A stretch of 14,640 nt of DNA from JBFWWW01 sp050245975 (GTDB lineage Bacteria > Pseudomonadota > Alphaproteobacteria > Rhizobiales > Hyphomicrobiaceae), in contig JBFWWW010000088.1 in NCBI GenBank assembly GCA_050245975.1, positions 1 to 14,640 on the forward strand, read 5' to 3'. Below the pieces are notes generated by a model. It made no database searches and was not told the DNA's origin. It saw only the letters and a program-made list of their open reading frames with translations. This document shows positions 6,156 to 13,332 of the stretch, one piece after another (the stretch's first letter is position 1; each line of letters starts with the position of its first letter). The position numbers were made by a program, and so were the translations under genes.

Positions 6156-7501
6156 CAGATCGCCTCCGCCAGCGTGCGCGCGAACGCAGCGCGGTCCTCG
6201 TCCGTATTCATCTCCGTCGAGGCCACGACGATGAGATCCGACAGCATCGCCCGTCCGGGGATGAGACGCGATACCGGCACGCCGCCAAGCACGCCCTTCC
6301 CTGCCAGCCGGTCGACAATGGTTTCGGCATCGCCGCGCACCTTGACGGTGAACTCGTTGAAGAAGGACGGCGTCACCACCTCGACGCCGTCGATGGCATC
6401 CAGGCGATCGGCAAGCTGGCAGGCATTCGCGTGGTTGATCTCGGCAAGCCGGCGCAAGCCCGTCTGCCCCAGAAGCGTCATGTGGATCGTGAATGCCAGC
6501 GCACATAGCCCCGAGTTGGTGCAGATGTTGCTCGTCGCCTTTTCGCGACGGATATGCTGCTCGCGCGTCGAGAGCGTCAGCACGAACCCTCTGCGGCCCT
6601 CGTTGTCCACGGTCTCGCCGGCCAGACGTCCCGGCATCTGCCGCACGTATTTGTCGCGCGTCGCGAAGAGACCGACGTAAGGTCCTCCGAAGTTGAGATT
6701 GTTGCCGATCGACTGGCCTTCCGCGGCAACGATATCGGCGCCCATCTCGCCCGGCGATTTGATCAATCCCAGCGCGACCGCTTCGGTGACGACGACCACC
6801 AGGAGCGCCCCCTTGGCGTGCGCCGCCTCGGCGATCGATGACAAGTCGCGGATGTTGCCGAAGAAGGACGGGTACTGCACCACGACGCACGATGTCGCGT
6901 CGTCGATCTCGCGCGTAATGTCCTCCGTGCCGCGGGGGTCGGGATCGAGCGCTGAGACGCTCGCTCCGCCATGCCGCGCCAGCGTTTCCATGACGGCGCG
7001 ATAGTGCGGATGCAGACCACCGGACAACACCGCCTTCTCGCGCCGGGTGATCCGGTGCGCCATGAGCATCGCCTCGGCGGCGGCTGTCGAGCCGTCATAC
7101 ATGGAGGCATTGGCCACTGCCATGCCTGTCAGGCACGCGACCTGGGTCTGGAACTCGAAGAGACACTGCAGCGTGCCCTGGGAGATTTCCGGCTGATAGG
7201 GCGTGTAGGACGTCAAAAATTCGGAACGCTGGATCAGGTGATCGACCGTGGCCGGAACGTGATGGCGGTAGGCTCCGGCACCAACGAAGAACGGCACCGA
7301 GCCAGCCGCGACATTGCGAGCGGCAAGTCCTGCCAGCTCCCGCTCCACCTCCAGTTCGCTGCGCACCCTGGGCAGATCGGGAAGCTCGGCGCGCAGCATT
7401 CCCTTGGGCACCGCGGCGAAAAGGTCATCGACCGACGCAACGCCGATCGCCGCCAGCATCGCCTGTCGATCGTCGCTCGACAGCGGCAGGTATCGCATCA
7501 T
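6155..7501 (-). CDS. gcvPA: Glycine dehydrogenase (decarboxylating) subunit 1
   Basis: A 448-residue N-terminal half of the split P-protein, the usual length. It forms the active heteromer with GcvPB but lacks the PLP lysine, as normal for this half. Recognisable blocks are the N-terminal MRYLPLSSDDRQAMLAAIG, FFVGAGAYRHHVPATVDHL (about 70-88), TSYTPYQPEISQGTLQ (about 96-111), NASMYDGSTAAAEAM (about 130-144), and NICTNSGLCALA (about 344-355). ATG 7501 overlaps the gcvH stop in an ATGA arrangement, with AAGGAGAG a few bases upstream. A second ATG directly follows, so the protein may begin one residue later. Its stop overlaps the gcvPB start by one base. It is the third gene of the gcvT-H-PA-PB operon. 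Confidence 0.97.
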   Translation of the reverse strand: MMRYLPLSSDDRQAMLAAIGVASVDDLFAAVPKGMLRAELPDLPRVRSELEVERELAGLAARNVAAGSVPFFVGAGAYRHHVPATVDHLIQRSEFLTSYTPYQPEISQGTLQCLFEFQTQVACLTGMAVANASMYDGSTAAAEAMLMAHRITRREKAVLSGGLHPHYRAVMETLARHGGASVSALDPDPRGTEDITREIDDATSCVVVQYPSFFGNIRDLSSIAEAAHAKGALLVVVVTEAVALGLIKSPGEMGADIVAAEGQSIGNNLNFGGPYVGLFATRDKYVRQMPGRLAGETVDNEGRRGFVLTLSTREQHIRREKATSNICTNSGLCALAFTIHMTLLGQTGLRRLAEINHANACQLADRLDAIDGVEVVTPSFFNEFTVKVRGDAETIVDRLAGKGVLGGVPVSRLIPGRAMLSDLIVVASTEMNTDEDRAAFARTLAEAI

Positions 7502-7875
7502 GCGCTCTCCTTGACGAAAGCGTCGTATGCGGCGCGATCCATCAAGCCGTCGAGCTCGGCCTTGTTGGAGAGCAGGACCTTGTAGAACCACCCGCGCCCT
7601 TCAGGATCCTCGTTGACGAGCGCCGGCGTCGATCCCAGCTCGCCGTTGGCTTCGACGACCTCTCCGGATACAGGCGAGAAGACATCGCTCGCAGCCTTGA
7701 CGCTTTCGACGACAGCTACCGCCTCGTTGGCAGCAACCTTGCGGCCGACCTCGGGCGCCTCGACGAACACGATGTCGCCAAGCTGGTCCTGTGCGTGCCG
7801 GGTGATGCCGACGATGCCGATATCGCCCTCGACGCGGATCCACTCGTGATCCTTGGAGAATTTCTCGATCGCCAT
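7498..7875 (-). CDS. gcvH: Glycine cleavage system H protein (lipoyl carrier)
   Basis: A 125-residue carrier that shuttles the aminomethyl group from P-protein to T-protein on a lipoyl arm and is re-oxidised by dihydrolipoamide dehydrogenase (L-protein). The L-protein is not encoded in this window. The lipoylated lysine is Lys60 in VVESVKAASDVFSPVSG. The N-terminus KFSKDHEWIRVEG and the segment GITRHAQDQLGDIVFVE are typical. ATG 7875 gives the standard length and has AAAGGA about seven bases upstream. The frame is open further up, but that would add 47 residues with no family resemblance. The gap from the gcvT stop is 40 bases, and the TGA overlaps the gcvPA start. Confidence 0.97.
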   Translation of the reverse strand: MAIEKFSKDHEWIRVEGDIGIVGITRHAQDQLGDIVFVEAPEVGRKVAANEAVAVVESVKAASDVFSPVSGEVVEANGELGSTPALVNEDPEGRGWFYKVLLSNKAELDGLMDRAAYDAFVKESA

Positions 7876-7915
7876 TCCATGTCCTTTCGGGCTTGCATAT
7901 AGGGAAGCGCGGCCA

Positions 7916-9055
7916 TCACCGCGCATAACGGTGCGGAACGAAGGGAAGCGAGGCCACGGCAGCCGGCTGCGGCTTGCCGCGCACCACGAGTTGCAAGGGC
8001 GTGCCGACCGCGGCATGCGATGCCGTCACGTATCCCATGGCCACCGGCGCGTTGACCGTCGGACCAAATCCGCCGGATGTGACTGCGCCGATCTCAGTCC
8101 CGTCCGCCGCTAGAATAAGCGTGCCCTCGCGCGCCAGCGCGCGTCCTTCGGGACGGATGCCGACGCGAACCCGCGACGCCCCATTGGCCAGCTCGGCGCG
8201 GACCCGGCCGTCGCCGGGAAAGCCGCCGGCCTCGCGGCGCCGCTTCTGGATCGACCAGGAAAGACCTGCCGCCACCGGCGTCGTGTCTTCATCGATATCG
8301 TGCCCGTAGAGGCACAGTCCCGCCTCGAGCCGCAAACTGTCGCGGGCACCAAGTCCGATGGGTTGCACGCGCTCATCCTTCAGCAGGCGGCGGGCGACGC
8401 TCTCGGCAGCATCCGCCGCCATAGAAATTTCGTAACCGTCCTCGCCCGTATAGCCGGAACGGCTCGCACGACACGCGACGCCGTCGATCGCGAACGTGCC
8501 GGTTTGCATGAAGGCCAGTCCGGCGGCGCTCGGCGCCAAAGCCGCCAGGACGTCGACAGCCTTCGGACCCTGCAGCGCGATCAGCGCCCGATCGGGAGCA
8601 GGAACCAGAGTCACGCCGGATGGCAGGCGCACCGTCATGTGAGCGTAGTCGACATCCTTGCGCGCGGCATTGACGACGAGCAGAAGCCTGCCGTCGTCGG
8701 CAGCACGCGTGACCATCAGGTCGTCGATGATGCCGCCGCGCTCATTGAGAAGCTGGGTGTAGCGCTGTTGTCCCGGCTTGAGAGCACGAATGTCGGCGGG
8801 AACGAGCGTCTCCAGCGCGTCGGCCGCGGTCTCGTGTTGTCTATCCTCAGTGAGGATCTCGGCTTGCCCCATGTGAGACACATCGAAGAGGCCGGCGGAC
8901 GCCCGCGTCCACAAATGCTCCTTGAGCACGCCGGCCGCATAGTTCACCGGCATGGCATAGCCGGCGAACGGCACCATTTTGGCGCCGAGCTCGCAATGGA
9001 GATCGTAAAGAGGAGTGCGAAGAAGCGTAGCGTCGACGGCAGCGCCTGAGCTCAT
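7916..9055 (-). CDS. gcvT: Aminomethyltransferase (glycine cleavage T protein)
   Basis: A 379-residue T-protein. It releases ammonia from the aminomethyl-lipoyl group on GcvH and transfers the one-carbon unit to tetrahydrofolate, giving 5,10-methylene-THF. Family blocks in order are LYDLHCELGAKMVPFAGYAMPVNY (about 16-39, in two parts of the folate domain), SAGLFDVSHMGQ (53-64), RGGIIDDLMVTR (106-117) with the conserved Asp pair 111-112, SGYTGEDGYEI (200-210), and RLEAGLCLYGHDID further on. ATG 9055 matches the usual start. Its ribosome-binding sequence is weak (GGGA at 9065-9062), which may matter because the glycine riboswitch lies just upstream and could act through translation. It is the first gene of the operon. 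Confidence 0.97.
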   Translation of the reverse strand: MSSGAAVDATLLRTPLYDLHCELGAKMVPFAGYAMPVNYAAGVLKEHLWTRASAGLFDVSHMGQAEILTEDRQHETAADALETLVPADIRALKPGQQRYTQLLNERGGIIDDLMVTRAADDGRLLLVVNAARKDVDYAHMTVRLPSGVTLVPAPDRALIALQGPKAVDVLAALAPSAAGLAFMQTGTFAIDGVACRASRSGYTGEDGYEISMAADAAESVARRLLKDERVQPIGLGARDSLRLEAGLCLYGHDIDEDTTPVAAGLSWSIQKRRREAGGFPGDGRVRAELANGASRVRVGIRPEGRALAREGTLILAADGTEIGAVTSGGFGPTVNAPVAMGYVTASHAAVGTPLQLVVRGKPQPAAVASLPFVPHRYAR

Positions 9056-9080
9056 AGACAGTCCCGCAACAAGCTTGCAG

Positions 9081-9099
9081 CCACGCGACCATCGCGTGG
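9081..9099 (-). other. Hairpin between glycine aptamer II and gcvT (possible expression platform)
   Basis: CCACGCGA and TCGCGTGG form a perfect eight-base-pair stem with a three-base loop (arms 9081-9088 and 9092-9099). It lies 10 bases after the end of aptamer II and 25 bases before the gcvT start. No T-run follows it on the minus strand, so it does not look like a standard intrinsic terminator. Its position suggests part of the riboswitch expression platform; the mechanism is not readable by eye. Confidence 0.5.
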
Positions 9100-9109
9100 T
9101 TGAAGCCCC

Positions 9110-9283
9110 CTCTGTCACGGGACCTGAGAGATTTGAGCGGCTTGCGCCGCCTTACCCCTTCGGTGAGCCGGACCGTGATCCGGCTGCTTTCCAGAGCGCC
9201 ATCGACTTGCGGTCCTTCTGCCTGAGAGGTTCCGGGGCGGTTGCTCCTTCGGCGCCGGCCACGTGGCCGGTCTCTTCCGCAAG
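9110..9283 (-). ncRNA. Tandem glycine riboswitch
   Basis: Two glycine aptamers are visible on the minus strand. Aptamer I (9283-9206) is closed by CTTGCGG/CCGCAAG. It carries GCCGAAGGAGCAACC (9253-9239) and CTCTCAGGCAGAAGGACCGC (9228-9209), the hallmark blocks of the family. Aptamer II (9196-9110) is closed by CTCTG/CAGAG and carries CACCGAAGGGGTAA (9165-9152) and AATCTCTCAGGTC (9133-9121). The linker is 9 bases, typical for the tandem class. The element lies about 55 bases upstream of gcvT and immediately after a good promoter, so every gcv transcript begins with it. In known cases glycine binding turns the cleavage operon on. P1 ends are judged by pairing and may shift by a few bases. Confidence 0.95.
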
Positions 9284-9301
9284 CGTCGACTGGACGCGCG
9301 G

Positions 9302-9329
9302 ATGATAGGCAGACCGCGGCGCAAGTCAA
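9302..9329 (-). promoter_or_regulatory. Promoter of the gcv operon
   Basis: On the minus strand TTGACT (9329-9324, 5 of 6) and TATCAT (9307-9302, 5 of 6) are separated by 16 bases. The expected start near 9295 lies about 12 bases before the first base pair of aptamer I, exactly as needed for a complete riboswitch leader. The promoter lies entirely in the 72-base gap between the lipoprotein gene stop and the riboswitch, so the gcv operon need not rely on read-through from upstream. Confidence 0.8.
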
Positions 9330-9355
9330 ATGCTTCCGATCGAAGCGGCCGTTGG

Positions 9356-10021
9356 TCAGCCGGAATTGGGTATGCTGTGGTCGAAGCCGACGAAGACCTC
9401 GAACTCGCCCGGGCGGGCGCCTTCCGGCACATTGAACGTCAGGCTGCGCACCATCGAGAAGTATCCGATGGGCTTGTCGAGCGCGATGTCGACATCGACC
9501 TTCACCTTGTCGGTCACAACGCGTGCACGCTTGGCATCGGTCACGAACACCGTCAGGGGCAACGTCACGTGTCCGGTCTTTCCCCGCGGGCCCAGCAGCA
9601 CGCGCCCGGAAAACCCGTATTTGATCGTGACGCGGTTCTGCTCGATCTGGCATTCGCGGGCGGTCGTGCTGATCTCCCCGCGATGCACGACGGCCATGCC
9701 GTCGCCGACTCGCCCCGCCTCATAAATCGTCAGGTTGCCATCGCGCGACCAGACACTGAAGCGCGGACAACCCTGGACCACCTCCCCGCCGACACCCACC
9801 GGGCCGCTAGAGTCGGATTTGGCAGCCAGCAGAAGCTGCTCTTCCGTCATGCCGCCCGTACTGCCGGTGGTCGTGGTGGTCTTGCTGTCGCCACCGAACC
9901 AGCCGCCGCCAATGCCGGAGGTCAGCGATCCCATGCCGCACCCCTGCAGCAGCGAGGCCAGCGCCAGCGCCGCGGCGAGCTTGCCAAGCCCAATACTCGG
10001 TTTCGACCTGAATTGTCTCAC
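9356..10021 (-). CDS. Putative lipoprotein of unknown function
   Basis: A 221-residue protein. It has a basic N-terminus, a hydrophobic segment (about 13-25) and a lipobox LLQGC with Cys28 as the likely lipidated residue, so it should be an envelope lipoprotein. Residues 31-58 are a Gly/Ser/Thr-rich linker including a run of Thr. The remaining domain (about 75-220) looks beta-rich and has two more cysteines, Cys85 in QGCPRFSVW and Cys124 in TARECQIEQNRV, probably disulfide-linked. A central block reads GFSGRVLLGPRGKTGHVTLPL. From memory this CP...TAREC...GRVxxGP pattern recurs in uncharacterised alphaproteobacterial lipoproteins; I know no function for it. The start is GTG 10021 with a GGGG-containing site four bases upstream. 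It reads toward the gcv promoter but is separate from that operon, and is divergent from ispH. Confidence 0.75.
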   Translation of the reverse strand: MRQFRSKPSIGLGKLAAALALASLLQGCGMGSLTSGIGGGWFGGDSKTTTTTGSTGGMTEEQLLLAAKSDSSGPVGVGGEVVQGCPRFSVWSRDGNLTIYEAGRVGDGMAVVHRGEISTTARECQIEQNRVTIKYGFSGRVLLGPRGKTGHVTLPLTVFVTDAKRARVVTDKVKVDVDIALDKPIGYFSMVRSLTFNVPEGARPGEFEVFVGFDHSIPNSG

Positions 10022-10199
10022 GTCGCCCCTGTCCGTAGACTTTGGATCGGCCTCTTGCGGACCGTTGCCCTGTAACGTATGCCCTTGTTTTCGGGCCGTT
10101 TAATGCGTCACTGCGAATCCGACCCTAGCATCGTCGCCAGCCGGCAGCCAATCCCAGGCTCCACCTATCAACCGCGCAACACCAGTCGGGCTTCGATCC

Positions 10200-11234
10200 A
10201 TGGCTAACCCCGCAGGTTCCGGCTCCAAGGCATCCAGCCAGCCCGCTGGCGAGGCTGGCGATCGTCCCCCGCTCAAGATCCTGATGGCCGCACCCCGCGG
10301 CTTCTGCGCAGGCGTAGACAGGGCCATCAAGATTGTCGAACTGGCATTGCAGAAGTTCGGCGCCCCGGTCTATGTGCGCCACGAGATTGTCCACAATCGC
10401 TATGTGGTGGAGTCCCTCAGGGCAAAAGGCGCCATTTTTGTGGAGGAGCTGGACGAGATTCCCGACACCGACGCGCCTGTGATCTTTTCGGCACATGGCG
10501 TTCCGAAGGCAGTCCCCGCCGCCGCCAAGGCGCGCAGAATGTTCTATCTCGACGCCACATGCCCGCTGGTCTCCAAGGTGCATGTCGAGGCCGAACGCCA
10601 CTACAACGAGGGATTTGCCATTGTGCTGATCGGACATGCCGGCCACCCGGAAGTCGTCGGGACCATGGGGCAGCTTCCTGCCGGGGCGGTGACCCTGATC
10701 GAGACCGCCGAACAGGCCCGCACCTTCGAACCGCCCCGTCCCGGCAAACTGGCCTATCTGACGCAGACGACCCTTTCAGTGGACGACACGGCGGAGATCG
10801 TCACGATCCTGAAGCAGCGCTTTCCCGCCATCGAAGGCCCGCACAAGGAAGACATCTGCTACGCGACCACGAACCGGCAGGCCGCTGTGAAGGCCATCGC
10901 CGGGCAGTGTGACGCGCTGATTGTTGTCGGCGCCCCCAACAGCTCGAACTCGCTGCGGCTCGTCGAGGTCGCCGAACGCGCCGGTTGCACGACCTCGGTA
11001 CTGGTGCAGCGCGCGGCCGACATCCCGTGGGACCGCTTTGTCGGCATCCGCACGCTCGGCATTACAGCTGGAGCGTCGGCGCCGGAATCGCTCGTCGAGG
11101 AAATCGTCTCTGCCGTCGGCGAACGCTTCGACGTCACGGTCGAGGATGTCGTGACTCGGCGGGAGAATATCGCCTTCAATGTCCCGCGCGAGCTTCGCGA
11201 CGACGCGGCCCCTGTCGCCCGACGCAAGGCCTAG
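10200..11234 (+). CDS. ispH: 4-hydroxy-3-methylbut-2-enyl diphosphate reductase
   Basis: A 344-residue IspH (LytB), the last enzyme of the MEP isoprenoid pathway, reducing HMBPP to isopentenyl and dimethylallyl diphosphate with an iron-sulfur cluster. The three cluster cysteines are Cys36 (PRGFCAGVDRAI), Cys121 (DATCPLVSKVH) and Cys220 (EDICYATTNRQ). The catalytic Glu lies in GHAGHPEVVGTMGQ (Glu151), the conserved Thr in YLTQTTLSVDD, and the substrate-binding SN pair in APNSSNS. The ATG at 10200 adds about 25 low-complexity residues before the conserved LKILMAAPRGFC. Its ribosome-binding site is poor, so a later start is possible. I find no clear promoter in the 178-base gap to the divergent lipoprotein gene. 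thrB follows after 5 bases. Confidence 0.97.
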   Translation: MANPAGSGSKASSQPAGEAGDRPPLKILMAAPRGFCAGVDRAIKIVELALQKFGAPVYVRHEIVHNRYVVESLRAKGAIFVEELDEIPDTDAPVIFSAHGVPKAVPAAAKARRMFYLDATCPLVSKVHVEAERHYNEGFAIVLIGHAGHPEVVGTMGQLPAGAVTLIETAEQARTFEPPRPGKLAYLTQTTLSVDDTAEIVTILKQRFPAIEGPHKEDICYATTNRQAAVKAIAGQCDALIVVGAPNSSNSLRLVEVAERAGCTTSVLVQRAADIPWDRFVGIRTLGITAGASAPESLVEEIVSAVGERFDVTVEDVVTRRENIAFNVPRELRDDAAPVARRKA

Positions 11235-11239
11235 TCACC

Positions 11240-12211
11240 ATGGCGGTCTACACGGAAGTTTCCGACGACGACCTGGCGGAATTCGTCGACAGCTACGGCC
11301 TGGGCCAGCTGCTGTCCTACAAGGGGATCGCGGAGGGTGTCGAGAACACCAACTATCTGCTCCATACCGAATCCGGCCCCTACTTCCTTACCCTCTACGA
11401 GAAGCGCGTGGCGAGCGCCGATCTGCCATTCTTTCTCGGCCTCATGGAGCATCTGGCAAAGAACGGCATCACGTGCCCGACGCCCGTACGCGACCGCGCA
11501 GGCCGCGCTCTGCGCGAGCTTGCCGGCCGCCCGGCGGCACTCGTCACCTTTCTCGAAGGGCTCTGGATAAGGCGCCCGCAGCCATTGCACTGCGCTGCCG
11601 TCGGCGAAGCGCTGGCGCGCATGCACCTTGCGGGCAACGGTTTTGCCTTGAAACGGGCCAATGCGTTGGACCGGTCGGGATGGCGCACCTTGTACGACCG
11701 CTTGGCGGCACGAGCCGATGACATCTCTCCCGGACTGGCCGAGATCATTGCGCGCGAGCTCGACGAGCTCAACGCACGGTGGCCCTCGGACCTTCCGTCC
11801 GGCGTCATTCACGCCGACCTTTTCCCCGACAACGTCTTCTTCCTCGGCAACGAGCTGTCGGGCCTGATCGACTTCTATTTTGCCTGCAACGACGCCCTCG
11901 CCTATGACGTCGCGATCTGCCTCAACGCTTGGTGCTTCGAGGCTGACTATTCGTTCAATATGACAAAGGGCCGGGCGCTGCTGCGCGGCTATCAGAGCGT
12001 GCGCCCCCTGACCGCCGGCGAACGCGATGCCCTTATCGTCCTCTCGCGCGGGGCCGCACTGCGGTTCCTGCTGACACGTGCCTACGACTGGCTGCACACG
12101 CCCAAGGTTGCGCTCGTGAATCCCAAGGACCCGCTCGAGTATTTGCGTCGGCTTCGCTTTCATCAGGGTCTGGAATCGCCGACGCTTTACGGCCTCGAGA
12201 CCGGCGCATGA
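11240..12211 (+). CDS. thrB: Homoserine kinase, APH-fold type (ThrB)
   Basis: A 323-residue homoserine kinase of the aminoglycoside-phosphotransferase-like type (HSK II) and not the GHMP-kinase type of E. coli. It phosphorylates homoserine for threonine synthesis. The N-terminus MAVYTEVSDDDLAEFVDSYGLG and the block KGIAEGVENTNYLLHT are characteristic. The catalytic loop is HADLFPDN (191-198), with Asp193 as base and Asn198 for metal. The metal-binding Asp211 is in LIDFYFACND. The C-terminus contains RFLLTRAYDWLHTP. ATG 11240 is five bases after the ispH stop and has only a weak AAGG site, so translation probably depends partly on ispH. The stop overlaps the rnhA start in an ATGA arrangement. 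The ispH-thrB-rnhA order is common in this bacterial order. Confidence 0.95.
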   Translation: MAVYTEVSDDDLAEFVDSYGLGQLLSYKGIAEGVENTNYLLHTESGPYFLTLYEKRVASADLPFFLGLMEHLAKNGITCPTPVRDRAGRALRELAGRPAALVTFLEGLWIRRPQPLHCAAVGEALARMHLAGNGFALKRANALDRSGWRTLYDRLAARADDISPGLAEIIARELDELNARWPSDLPSGVIHADLFPDNVFFLGNELSGLIDFYFACNDALAYDVAICLNAWCFEADYSFNMTKGRALLRGYQSVRPLTAGERDALIVLSRGAALRFLLTRAYDWLHTPKVALVNPKDPLEYLRRLRFHQGLESPTLYGLETGA

Positions 12212-12681
12212 GCGCGGAAAAGCCGGCGATCGTGATCTACACGGACGGTGCCTGCTCCGGTAACCCCGGCCCCGGCGGTTGGGGCGCAATCCTCATCTCC
12301 GGCCGGCACCGGAAGGAAATTTCGGGCGGCGAGGAAATGACAACCAACAACCGCATGGAGCTTGCCGCCGCCATCGGTGCGCTGGAGGCGCTGAAAAAGC
12401 CCTCGCGCGTCGAGCTGCACACGGATTCGGTCTACGTGAAGAACGGCATCACAAGCTGGATCATCGGCTGGAAACGCAACGGTTGGAAGACGGCCGATCG
12501 CAGCCCTGTTCGAAACGCCGATTTGTGGCAACGGCTCGATGCCGCCCGCGCCAGCCACGACGTCTCGTGGCGATGGGTCAAGGGTCATGCCGGCGAGGTG
12601 GAGAACGAGCGCGCCGACGAGCTGGCCCGCGAGGGCATGCGGCCATTTCTCAAAAAGAAGAGCGGCCCGCGCGAAGCGTGA
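12208..12681 (+). CDS. rnhA: Ribonuclease HI
   Basis: A 157-residue RNase HI, which cuts the RNA strand of RNA-DNA hybrids such as Okazaki primers and R-loops. The four metal-binding carboxylates are present: Asp13 (YTDGACSGNPGPGGWG), Glu51 (TTNNRMELAA), Asp73 (LHTDSVYV) and Asp137 (ENERADELA). The catalytic His127 is in VKGHAGEVEN. The basic handle around WIIGWKRNGWKTADRSPVRN (84-103) is present, as in the E. coli enzyme. The C-terminus is short and basic. The ATG overlaps the thrB TGA by four bases, so the two are translationally coupled. The peroxiredoxin gene ends 27 bases downstream on the other strand, and no intrinsic terminator is visible between them. Confidence 0.98.
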   Translation: MSAEKPAIVIYTDGACSGNPGPGGWGAILISGRHRKEISGGEEMTTNNRMELAAAIGALEALKKPSRVELHTDSVYVKNGITSWIIGWKRNGWKTADRSPVRNADLWQRLDAARASHDVSWRWVKGHAGEVENERADELAREGMRPFLKKKSGPREA

Positions 12682-12708
12682 GCCGCTCCGGTCGGTGCAG
12701 CAATACGA

Positions 12709-13206
12709 CTAGAGTGTGCGATCGATCATGGAGCACAGGGTCGCCGCGCTCGACTTGTCGTGCTGCGGCGGCGCATCCTCCACATTCAGAATCTTGACGA
12801 CGCCGTTATCGACGGCCATCGAATAGCGCTTCGAGCGCACACCGAGGCCGCGCGCTGTGAGATCGATATCAAGCCCGATCTTCTTGGCGAATTCCGCGCT
12901 GCCGTCGGCCAGCATGAGGATCTTGCCCTCCGCGTTGGAATCCTGCGCCCACCGGGTCTGGACGAAAACATCGTTGACGGATGTGCAGGCGATCGCGTCA
13001 AAGCCCTTCTTCTTGAGTTCATCGACGCGATCCACGAAGCCCGGCATATGCTGCTTGTGGCACACGCCCGTATAGGCTCCCGGCACCGCGAACAGCGCGA
13101 TCTTCTTGCCACCGAACACTTCCGACGTCGTCATCGCCTTCGGTCCGTCCGGAGTCATTGTCGTGAACGTCGCCTCAGGCAGCTTGTCGCCGACCTTGAT
13201 TGTCAT
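12709..13206 (-). CDS. Peroxiredoxin, Prx5/AhpC-TSA type
   Basis: A 165-residue thiol peroxidase that reduces hydrogen peroxide and organic peroxides, probably cytosolic (no signal peptide). The peroxidatic cysteine is Cys49 in VPGAYTGVCHKQHMPGF, the Prx5 form of the PGAFTPTC motif. Further Prx5 features are the VND stretch in ACTSVNDVFVQTRWAQD and GLGVRSKRYSMAVDNGVV. Two more cysteines exist, Cys74 and Cys158. Cys158 near the C-terminus might serve as a resolving residue or the enzyme may use glutathione/glutaredoxin; this is not decided by sequence. ATG 13206 is preceded by AGAGGA about seven bases upstream. The open frame continues upstream but adds no family-like residues. It is convergent with rnhA. 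Confidence 0.95.
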   Translation of the reverse strand: MTIKVGDKLPEATFTTMTPDGPKAMTTSEVFGGKKIALFAVPGAYTGVCHKQHMPGFVDRVDELKKKGFDAIACTSVNDVFVQTRWAQDSNAEGKILMLADGSAEFAKKIGLDIDLTARGLGVRSKRYSMAVDNGVVKILNVEDAPPQHDKSSAATLCSMIDRTL

Positions 13207-13332
13207 GACCTGGTCCTCTTGCTTTCGGGGGTTGTCGTGCGCAGCACGGGAAATTGGCGCGGGTCGCATACACGGCTCCCCGCCACAGTACACGGCGAAG
13301 GACGCAGGGCCAATGCCGAGACCTCCCGCCGG

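Noticed and set aside
4785..6680. 631-residue open frame on + opposite gcvPB/gcvPA
   Set aside because: It is antisense to two unmistakable glycine cleavage genes, has no recognisable domain, and its Arg/His-rich composition is the usual by-product of G+C-rich coding DNA on the opposite strand.
8847..9653. 268-residue open frame on - running through the riboswitch
   Set aside because: The frame reads the structured aptamers and promoter as codons and overlaps gcvT and the lipoprotein gene in another frame.
10022..10199. Possible divergent promoters between the lipoprotein gene and ispH
   Set aside because: TTGCCC, TTGTTT and TAATGC-like hexamers are present but no pair has acceptable spacing and match on either strand.
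11231..12289. 352-residue open frame on - opposite thrB and rnhA
   Set aside because: Antisense shadow of thrB, with catalytic motifs present only on the + strand.
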